The position numbers and the translations under genes are program-made. From positions 558,001 to 622,000 of the forward strand of contig NZ_CP062229.1 of the NCBI RefSeq assembly GCF_024707545.1: 64,000 nt of DNA. Reading direction: 5' to 3'. Numbering within the stretch: the stretch's first letter is position 1; each line of letters opens with the position of its first letter. The notes under the pieces were generated by a model, which ran no database searches, was not told the DNA's origin, and saw only the letters and a list, made by a program, of their open reading frames with translations. Shown piece by piece: positions 57,512-64,000 of this stretch. Source of the DNA: Mesorhizobium onobrychidis. GTDB taxonomy: Bacteria > Pseudomonadota > Alphaproteobacteria > Rhizobiales > Rhizobiaceae.

Positions 57512-58627
57512 TCAGACTCTCAGCCTCGCCCCGTCAGGATCGAAGAACGGCATCGCCGACACCACCGCGCGTGTCGGCATGCCATCGATGTCGATGCTGA
57601 GTTCCGTGCCGATCCGCGTGAACGGCAGCCGCAGATGCGCGGTCGCCAGCACCGTCCCCAGCGAATAGCCGTGGTCGCTGTAGGTGACGACGCCGGCATC
57701 CTCGCCATCGGCCAGAACCCGCGCATTCGCCGCAGCCGGCGTGCCGCCTTCGACGATCAGCCCGGTCCAGCGCTCGTCGACGCCTTTGTCGCGGATCTTG
57801 AGCAGCGCCTCGCGGCCGACGAAATCGCCCTTGTCGAATTTGATCCAGCGGTCGAGGCCGACATGGAACGGCGTGCGGGTCTCGTCCATGTCGATGCCGT
57901 GCGCCGGATAGGCCTTCTCCAGGCCAAGCGTGAACATCGCCAGCACGCCATAGGGTTTCAGGCCAAAATCGCGGCCGGCCCGCATCAACGCGTCCCAGAC
58001 GGTGGCGGCCTCGTCGGCCGGCACGAACAGCTCGAAGCCGAGCTCGCCGGTGACGCCGGTGCGCGAGATCAGCAGCTTCGTCTCGCCGATGCGCCCTGAT
58101 GCGAACGACCAGCGCTTCAGCCCGTCGAGATCGGCGTCCTGCACCAGCACCTTCAAAAACTCGCGCGAGCGCGGCCCCTTTATCGTCGGGAAGGCGATGG
58201 CCGCGGTGATGTCGGTGACATAGGCCTTTCGCCCTTCGGCGTGATGCAGCAGCCAGGGCAGCATTTTCTGGCGGTTGACCGAGCCGGTCACCAGCATGAA
58301 ATGCTCAGGCCCGAGCCTGAACACGGTGAGGTCGTCCATGATGCCGCCATCCTCGCGGCAGATGGTGGAATAGCGCACCTGGCCCGGCCGCATGGCGGCG
58401 GCGTCGTTGACGATGACATGGTTGACCAGGGCCTCGGCATCCGGACCCTTGATGTCCATCTTGCCCATGGTGCTGAGATCCTGGACACCGACATTCTTGC
58501 GGGTGTTCAGATGCTCGTCGGCGACGCCGGAATAATATCTGGCCGAGGTGAAATCGCCGCCGACCCGGCCCATTGTCGCGCCGAGCCCGACGATATTACT
58601 GTAGAAAGGGGATCGCCGCTCAGGCAT
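57512..58627 (-). CDS. Aminomethyltransferase (GcvT)-family protein
   Basis: A 371-aa folate-binding protein of the GcvT/dimethylglycine-oxidase C-terminal type. Family features are the conserved Asp region DLSTMGKMDIKGPDAEAL, GELGFELFVPADEA and the C-terminal SLGTVLATAHLRLPFTRIGTEL. It may transfer a one-carbon unit to tetrahydrofolate from an N-methylated compound. No glycine-cleavage P or H protein is nearby. It ends 2 nt from the convergent metI stop. Confidence 0.88.
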   Translation of the reverse strand: MPERRSPFYSNIVGLGATMGRVGGDFTSARYYSGVADEHLNTRKNVGVQDLSTMGKMDIKGPDAEALVNHVIVNDAAAMRPGQVRYSTICREDGGIMDDLTVFRLGPEHFMLVTGSVNRQKMLPWLLHHAEGRKAYVTDITAAIAFPTIKGPRSREFLKVLVQDADLDGLKRWSFASGRIGETKLLISRTGVTGELGFELFVPADEAATVWDALMRAGRDFGLKPYGVLAMFTLGLEKAYPAHGIDMDETRTPFHVGLDRWIKFDKGDFVGREALLKIRDKGVDERWTGLIVEGGTPAAANARVLADGEDAGVVTYSDHGYSLGTVLATAHLRLPFTRIGTELSIDIDGMPTRAVVSAMPFFDPDGARLRV

Positions 58628-58639
58628 GATACTTCTTCA

Positions 58640-58835
58640 CCAATTGTCGATGTCGGCGCTGCCCCTCATCTGCCTGCCGGCATCTTCTCCCCGTATAGTG
58701 ACGGGGAGAAGGGGCTGGCCGCAACCTGGCGCCGATCCTCCACCGTCGCTGATTGGCGAAACCGTCGATGAGAGCGCCCTTCTCCCCGTCACTATACGGG
58801 GAGAAGTGCCCGGCAGGGCGATATGAGGCAGCACA
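58640..58835. repeat. RIME-like mosaic intergenic repeat, copy 3 (core inverted relative to outer arms)
   Basis: About 196 bp homologous to copies at 15.2 and 16.6 kb. The core (GATTGGCGAAACCGTCGATGA) has the same direction, but the outer flanks are exchanged: the left flank TCATCTGCCTGCCGGCATC is the complement of the right flank of copy 1, and the right flank TGCCCGGCAGGGCGATATGA is the complement of its left flank. Confidence 0.78.
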
Positions 58836-58889
58836 ACCCGAAGCGATTGCCCTGGCGTTTAAACAAGGCACTCCGTTCGAAGCGCCTCG

Positions 58890-59666
58890 CTACTCGCCGT
58901 AGACGTCGAAGGCAAAATACTTGTCGTTGATTTCCTGGTATTTGCCGTTGGCGCGCAGCGCGTCGATCGCCGCGTCGAGTTTTGCGGCCAGCTCCTTGTT
59001 GCCCTTCTGCAGCGCGATGCCGACGCCTGGGCCATGGATGGCCGGGTCGGGGGCCAGGGTGCCGAGCAGCTTGCAGCAGGCGCCCTCGGGCTTCTTCAGC
59101 CATTCGGTCAGCAGGATAGAGCCGTCCATCACCGCGTCGAGGCGACCGTTGACCATGTCGGTGCGGGCGTCGTCGCCGGTCGGATAGGGCTTGATGGTCG
59201 AGCCGCCGTATTTCTGCTCGGCGAAATTCTGGTGGATCGTCGCGCTCTGCACGCCAAGCGCCTTGCCTTTCAGATCGTCGGGCGAGGTGCCTGATACAGT
59301 CGAATCCTTCGGCACCGCGATGGCCGGCGGCGTCTGGTAGTATTTGTGGGTGAAGTCGACCTTCTCGGCCCGCTCCGGCGTGATGGTGATGTTGATGATG
59401 GCATCGAACTTGCCGGCCTGCAGCGCCGGGATCGAGCCGTCGAAATCCTGCACGACGAATTCGCATTCGGTCTTCATCTCGGCGCACAGCGCCTTGCCGA
59501 GATCGATGTCGAAGCCGCCCAGCGTGCCGTCGGCATTGGCATAGTTGAAGGGCGGATAGGCGCCCTCGGTGCCGAGCCTGAGTTTCTTGTCCTGGGCGGA
59601 GGCGGCGCCGGTTGCGACAGCCATGGCGACGGACGCGGCAAGCACGAAACGACCGAAAAGACGCAT
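58890..59666 (-). CDS. ABC amino-acid-type substrate-binding protein (SBP family 3)
   Basis: A 258-aa family-3 binding protein. A signal peptide (MRLFGRFVLAASVAMAVATGAASAQ) is followed by LGTEGAYPPFNYANADGTLGGFDIDLGKALC and the ITPERAEKVDFT motif, as in lysine/arginine/ornithine-binding proteins. The ATG at 59666 has CGGAGA upstream. No permease is next to it, so it may use components encoded elsewhere. The hydantoinase genes lie just upstream on the same strand. Confidence 0.92.
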   Translation of the reverse strand: MRLFGRFVLAASVAMAVATGAASAQDKKLRLGTEGAYPPFNYANADGTLGGFDIDLGKALCAEMKTECEFVVQDFDGSIPALQAGKFDAIINITITPERAEKVDFTHKYYQTPPAIAVPKDSTVSGTSPDDLKGKALGVQSATIHQNFAEQKYGGSTIKPYPTGDDARTDMVNGRLDAVMDGSILLTEWLKKPEGACCKLLGTLAPDPAIHGPGVGIALQKGNKELAAKLDAAIDALRANGKYQEINDKYFAFDVYGE

Positions 59667-59782
59667 GATCCAGATCTCCGTTGATCCGGCAAGTCTACGG
59701 GCTTTTGTGTGCGCGGCGGAGACGGAAACGACATGCCCTGCGGCGATCACGGCGCGGCCGGGCCGATTGGAAGCTTCGTCGG

Positions 59783-61534
59783 TCAGCGGTATCCGGCTGC
59801 TCGTGCCCGCTCGGTGGCGGCTCGGTCGATTGCCGACCCGTCCGCCGACAGGGCGACGCCAAATTTCTCGCTGGCCTGTTCGGGCCTATAGTATCCCAAG
59901 GCCACATCCCTCTGCACCAGTTCCGGATCGCGCGCCAGGGGATCGCCATAGCCGCCGCCGCCCGGTGTGCCGACGCGCACGCGGTCGCCGGCCTTCAGGG
60001 CGATGTCCTGCTCCTTGGAGAGGTGCGGCGGCACATGTTCCTTGCCGTCGCGGAACACGGTCACCGTGTTGACCGCGCCGTCCTTGCCGCCGAGTGCGCC
60101 CTGCGGGCCGAAGCGGCCGTGGTCCATGACGAAGGAGGCGCGGGCGTCGCCGCGCAGGATCTCGACCTCATAGGCGAGCCCAAAACCGCCGCGATGCTTG
60201 CCGGCGCCGCCCGAGCCTTCGCGCAGGGCATAGTGTCGGTAGAGCACCGGAAACGCCTGCTCCATGATCTCGACCGGCGGCGATTTGGAAATGCCGATGG
60301 TCGAGCAGCCATTGGTCAAGCCGTCATGATCGGCATTGCCGCCATAGCCGCCGCCGGAGATCTGATACATGACATAGTCGCGGCCGCGTGCCGGGTCGTT
60401 GCCGCCAAGCGCGAAATTGCCGCTGGAGCCGGCGGGAGCCGCCGTCACCTTGTCAGGCAGTGCCTGCACCATCGCCGCAAACACCGCCTCGGCGATGCGC
60501 TGCGAGACCTCGGCCGCACAGCCCGATACCGGGCGCGGATATTTGGCATCGAGGAAAGTGCCTTCCGGCCGCTTGACGATCAGCGGCTCGAAGGCGCCGG
60601 CGCTGATCGGCACGTCGGGGAAAATATGGCGCATGGCGAGATAGACCGAGGACAACGTCGTCGCCAGAACGCTGTTCATCGGCCCGGCGCAAGGTTTTGA
60701 CGAGCCTGAGAAATCGAAGCTGAGCGTATCGCCCTGTTTCTCGACGGCCAGCGCGATGGTCAGCGGCTCGTTCACCACCCCGTCGGAATCGACGAAGGCC
60801 TGCGAGCGGTAAATGCCATCGGGAATGGCTGATATGTTGGCGCGCATCTGCTCGGCGGCGCGGCGGCGCAATTCAGCGATCGCCTCGACAACTGTTTCGT
60901 CCCCGTAACGATCCAGGATTCCAAAGAGCCGGTCCTGGCCGATCAGCAGTGCGGCCGCCTGCGCGCGGATGTCGCCGATGCGCTGGTCGGCAACCCTGAT
61001 GTTCGAGCAGATGATGGCGTAGATCTCGCGGTCGAGCACGCCCTTCTTGAACAGTTTGACCGGCGGCAGCCGCAAGCCTTCCTGCTCGACCGCCGTTGCC
61101 GAAGCAGAAAAACCGCCCGGCACCGAGCCGCCGATATCGGGCCAGTGGCCGGTGTTCGACAGCCAGCAGAAGATCCTGCCGTCCCTGTAGACCGGCATGG
61201 CGAAGCGCACGTCCATCAGATGGGTGCCGCCGAGATAGGGGTCGTTGACGATGTAGATATCGCCTGGCTCGGGCGGCAGGCAGCGGCCGTCGGCGATCAT
61301 TTCGATCACCGTTTTGGTCGAATACTGCATCACGCCGACGAATACCGGCAGGCCCTGGCTGCCCTGTGCGATCAGCGAACCATCGACCGCCGAATAGATG
61401 CCGTCGGAGCGGTCATTGGCCTCGGCGATGACCGGCGAAAAGGCGGCGCGCGAGAAAGTCAGGTCCATCTCGTCGCAGACCTGCTGCAGCGCCGCCTGGA
61501 TGACCGAAAGCGTGATGGCGTCGAGCTTTGCCAT
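59783..61534 (-). CDS. Hydantoinase B/oxoprolinase-family subunit
   Basis: A 583-aa HyuB-type subunit. It begins MAKLDAITLSVIQAALQQVCDEMDLTF and contains DPYLGGTHLMDV, TGHWPDIGGSVPGG and the C-terminal GGGGYGDPLARD. With HyuA it forms an ATP-dependent amidohydrolase of the oxoprolinase/N-methylhydantoinase/caprolactamase group. The start ATG lies 1 nt after the hyuA-type stop. The ring substrate cannot be deduced. Confidence 0.93.
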   Translation of the reverse strand: MAKLDAITLSVIQAALQQVCDEMDLTFSRAAFSPVIAEANDRSDGIYSAVDGSLIAQGSQGLPVFVGVMQYSTKTVIEMIADGRCLPPEPGDIYIVNDPYLGGTHLMDVRFAMPVYRDGRIFCWLSNTGHWPDIGGSVPGGFSASATAVEQEGLRLPPVKLFKKGVLDREIYAIICSNIRVADQRIGDIRAQAAALLIGQDRLFGILDRYGDETVVEAIAELRRRAAEQMRANISAIPDGIYRSQAFVDSDGVVNEPLTIALAVEKQGDTLSFDFSGSSKPCAGPMNSVLATTLSSVYLAMRHIFPDVPISAGAFEPLIVKRPEGTFLDAKYPRPVSGCAAEVSQRIAEAVFAAMVQALPDKVTAAPAGSSGNFALGGNDPARGRDYVMYQISGGGYGGNADHDGLTNGCSTIGISKSPPVEIMEQAFPVLYRHYALREGSGGAGKHRGGFGLAYEVEILRGDARASFVMDHGRFGPQGALGGKDGAVNTVTVFRDGKEHVPPHLSKEQDIALKAGDRVRVGTPGGGGYGDPLARDPELVQRDVALGYYRPEQASEKFGVALSADGSAIDRAATERARAAGYR

Positions 61535-61535
61535 C

Positions 61536-63620
61536 TCAGGCCTCACCGATGTCGATGATGATGTTGCCGTCGCCGTCCGAGCGCGCCCGGTCGCCGGGCT
61601 CGAGCACGGTGGTGGCGTCCATCTGTTCGAGGATCGCCGGCCCCTCGACGACCGCGTCGAGCGGCAGCTTTTCCCTAATATAGACCGGCGTGTCGTGCCA
61701 GCGCCCGCCATACCAGACCGGCCGGATTTCGCGGCGGGCCTCATCAAGCGTTTTGGCGCGCCCTGCCGGGTCGATCAGCCTTGAAAGATCGATCGCCGGC
61801 CGCATGCCTGTCACCGAGGTGTTGAGGTTGACCAGATTGGCGCGGATTTCCGGGAGCTCGACCTTGAAGCGGGCGAAATAGGCCTTTTCGAACAGTTGCT
61901 GCAGCACCTCCCGCGTCACTGCGGACGAGGGTAGTGGCACGTTGATGATGTGGGTCTGGCCGACGAACTGCATGTCGGCGGAATGCGTGACGCGGATCGT
62001 CTCCGGCTTTACCGCTTCCTTGGCGATCAGCTCTTCGCCTTCGTTTCGGTGCCGTTCCAATATCGCGTGAAGCTGGGTTTCATCGAACCCGGCTACCGGC
62101 TGGTTTACGGTGTTAACGAAATCGTGCCTGAGATCAGCGACGACGCAACCGAGCGCATTGGTGATGCCCGGCCGCGCCGGCACCAGCACTTTTGGCAGGC
62201 CGAGCTCGCGCGCCAGCGCTGTCGCATGCAGCGGCCCGGCGCCGCCGAAGGCGAACAGTGCGAAATCGCGCGGGTCGTGGCCGCGCGACACCGAGACCAT
62301 ACGGATGGCGCCGGCCATCTTGATGTTGCCGAGCCGCAGCACGGCGCCCGCCGCCTCGACGCCGGACAGGCCGGTGGCACGCCCGATCCTGTCCTCGAAT
62401 ATGCCGGTGACGTGTTCGACAGTGACCGGATTTTCGACCGCAAGCAGCTTTTTCGGCGCCAGCCGGCCGAGCACCAGATTGGCATCGGTGATGGTCGGCT
62501 CGCTGCCGCCGCGCCCGTAGCAGATCGGGCCGGGATTGGCGCCGGCGCTTTCCGGGCCGATCTGGATCAGGCCCGCCGCATCGACGCGGGCGATCGAGCC
62601 GCCGCCGGCGCCGACCGTATGCACCGCCACCATCGGCACATGGATCGGCATCGCATATTCGATCTCGATCTCGTTCGATACCGCCGGTTCGGCATTGCGG
62701 ATCAGCGCCACGTCGGTCGAGGTGCCGCCCATGTCGTAGGTGACCAGGTTTTCGAAGCCGGCGCGCTTGCCGGTATAGGCCGCGGCGATGACGCCGGAGG
62801 CCGGGCCGGACATCACGGTCTTGGCCGATTCACGTGTGACAAAGCGGGCCGAGATCATGCCGCCATTGCCGTTCATGATCAGGAAGTCGCGGGCATAGCC
62901 TTTTGACCCCAATTCCTTGCGCAGCCGTTCGACATAGCGCTCGAGGATCGGCTGCACCGAGGCGTTGACCGAAGCGGTGACGCCGCGCTCGAATTCGCGC
63001 GCTTCCGACAGCAGCTCATGGCCTGTCGTGATGTAGCTATTCGGCCAAAGCTCGGCGGCGATCTCGGCGGCGCGCCGCTCGTGCGCCGGATTGGCGTAGG
63101 AATGCAGGAAATGGATGACGAGGGATTCGCAGCCGGCCTCGATCAATTCTGAAACCGCCGCGCGCATCTCGGCTTCGTCGAGACGGATGCGCACCGCGCC
63201 CGAGGCTTCGACGCGCTCCGACACTTCAAGCCGCAGATTGCGCGGAATGATCGGGACGAAGCTGCCTGTCATGCCATAGGCCTGCGGCCGCGTTCGCCGG
63301 CCCAGCTCGATGACGTCGCGAAAGCCGCGCGTGGTGATCATGCCGGTCTTGGCCAGCCGGCGTTCGAGCACCGCGTTGGTGGTGGTGGTCGTGCCGTGCA
63401 CGATGAGGTCGATGCCGCGGATGGGAAAGCCGGTGGCACCGAGCGCCGAAACGACGCCGAAGGCCTGGTTGTCGATGGTGGTCGGGGTCTTGGCGATATG
63501 CACCCGGCCGCCGTCACGGCCATCGATCAGAAGCAGGTCGGTAAAGGTTCCGCCGACGTCGATGCCGGCGACGACGCTGCCCGAGGAATCCAGCGTCTGC
63601 GCCGAAAAATTCTCTTCCAT
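61536..63620 (-). CDS. Hydantoinase A/oxoprolinase-family ATPase subunit
   Basis: A 694-aa HyuA-type subunit of the ASKHA ATPase fold: VAGIDVGGTFTDLLLIDG (phosphate 1), VHGTTTTTNAVLER, MSGPASGVIAAAYTG and the second motif VTYDMGGTSTDVALI. The C-terminal domain carries the FAFGGAGPLHATALARELG stretch. It hydrolyses ATP to open a cyclic amide with HyuB. It is divergent from the ferredoxin-NADP reductase gene. Confidence 0.94.
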   Translation of the reverse strand: MEENFSAQTLDSSGSVVAGIDVGGTFTDLLLIDGRDGGRVHIAKTPTTIDNQAFGVVSALGATGFPIRGIDLIVHGTTTTTNAVLERRLAKTGMITTRGFRDVIELGRRTRPQAYGMTGSFVPIIPRNLRLEVSERVEASGAVRIRLDEAEMRAAVSELIEAGCESLVIHFLHSYANPAHERRAAEIAAELWPNSYITTGHELLSEAREFERGVTASVNASVQPILERYVERLRKELGSKGYARDFLIMNGNGGMISARFVTRESAKTVMSGPASGVIAAAYTGKRAGFENLVTYDMGGTSTDVALIRNAEPAVSNEIEIEYAMPIHVPMVAVHTVGAGGGSIARVDAAGLIQIGPESAGANPGPICYGRGGSEPTITDANLVLGRLAPKKLLAVENPVTVEHVTGIFEDRIGRATGLSGVEAAGAVLRLGNIKMAGAIRMVSVSRGHDPRDFALFAFGGAGPLHATALARELGLPKVLVPARPGITNALGCVVADLRHDFVNTVNQPVAGFDETQLHAILERHRNEGEELIAKEAVKPETIRVTHSADMQFVGQTHIINVPLPSSAVTREVLQQLFEKAYFARFKVELPEIRANLVNLNTSVTGMRPAIDLSRLIDPAGRAKTLDEARREIRPVWYGGRWHDTPVYIREKLPLDAVVEGPAILEQMDATTVLEPGDRARSDGDGNIIIDIGEA

Positions 63621-63840
63621 TGTCGAAACCCGAAATGTCAGGACTACAGATATGTCTCAGTTTGGAAAGGTGTTTCACGCTGGCGTCTTGACGCAAATAT
63701 CATTTGTATACTAATAAATTCCGGACACAAGAGCTTACCGCTTCGCAGTGTGCAAACGGCACGCCGGAACCTGATCGGTTCGGGCGCGCAGGAGAAGGTT
63801 TGGCGTCAGCGCCCTCGGGTTGGCCAGAAGGTTAGGTTTG

Positions 63841-64000
63841 ATGAACACCACATCCGCGCTCAACACCGCCGGCGCCCTGCCGCTGCAGTTCCCAATTCCG
63901 GCCAATGTCTATGCCGAAACCGTCGTCTCGGTGAAGCACTATACCGACCGGCTGTTTTCGTTCCGCATCACCCGGCCGCAATCGCTGCGCTTCCGCTCCG
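63841..64000 (+). CDS. fpr: Ferredoxin-NADP reductase, N-terminal part (cut by window end)
   Basis: Only the first 53 codons are in the window. The sequence ANVYAETVVSVKHYTDRLFSFRITRPQSLRF is the start of the FAD-binding beta-barrel of bacterial ferredoxin-NADP reductase (Fpr). The N-terminal stretch of about 18 residues before it is variable. AGAAGG lies upstream of the ATG. The 220-bp divergent gap upstream holds an A+T-rich TTTGTATACTAATAAA stretch near 63702, a probable promoter. Confidence 0.85.
   Translation, partial: MNTTSALNTAGALPLQFPIPANVYAETVVSVKHYTDRLFSFRITRPQSLRFRS

Overview
The window looks like the chromosome of a Mesorhizobium-type alphaproteobacterium (Rhizobiales, Phyllobacteriaceae). 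The evidence is high G+C coding sequence, a DUF1127 gene, a urease cluster with rhizobial accessory genes, a NodF/NodE-like acyl carrier protein and ketosynthase pair, several ABC importers, and RIME-like palindromic intergenic repeats. No species name can be assigned from sequence alone.

Layout. 1-2.9 kb: DUF1127 gene, SorC-type sugar regulator, HAD phosphatase and class II aldolase. 3.0-11.5 kb: urease genes ureD-A-B-C-E-F-G on the minus strand, interspersed with a DUF1272 gene, a 26-codon micro-ORF, a DUF29 gene, membrane genes and two plus-strand genes for exported proteins. 11.7-17.9 kb: NodF-like ACP, NodE-like ketosynthase, glutathione transferase, a histone-H1-like basic protein, a P-loop kinase, an aldose-epimerase-like protein and a lipoprotein DD-peptidase, with two RIME-like repeats. 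18.06-31.92 kb: a genomic island bounded by tRNA-Arg(CCG) and a 50-nt partial, diverged tRNA copy. It is less G+C-rich than its surroundings and has no integrase. Its left module is vsr, a C5 methyltransferase, a small HTH gene, a small helical protein and an 827-aa GHKL ATPase. Its right module is a PLD nuclease-like gene and a frameshifted AAA ATPase, convergent with a tightly overlapping five-gene operon headed by a HerA-type ATPase. Between the modules lie broken copies of a small repeated gene and a toxin remnant.

31.9-41.0 kb is a mosaic: more copies of the repeated gene, a class III cyclase with TPRs, remnants of IS6 and IS66 elements, a FAD oxidoreductase, a GYD protein, pseudogenes of SRAP and LysR, and an NnrU protein. 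40.8-46.3 kb: a MarR regulator with twin operators, a methyltransferase, and a five-gene D-amino-acid/N-carbamoyl catabolic operon. 46.5-54.4 kb: an AmiC-AmiR(ANTAR)-controlled ABC importer with acetamidase/formamidase. 54.8-57.5 kb: MetQ-N-I importer. 57.5-63.6 kb: a GcvT-like protein, an amino-acid binding protein and HyuB/HyuA hydantoinase-type subunits. 63.8 kb to the end: start of a ferredoxin-NADP reductase.

Functionally the core genome here is dominated by organic nitrogen scavenging: urea, formamide/acetamide, N-carbamoyl and hydantoin compounds, D-amino acids. The tRNA-linked island carries two candidate anti-phage modules and is the most likely place for an undescribed system, particularly the HerA/AAA/PLD set.
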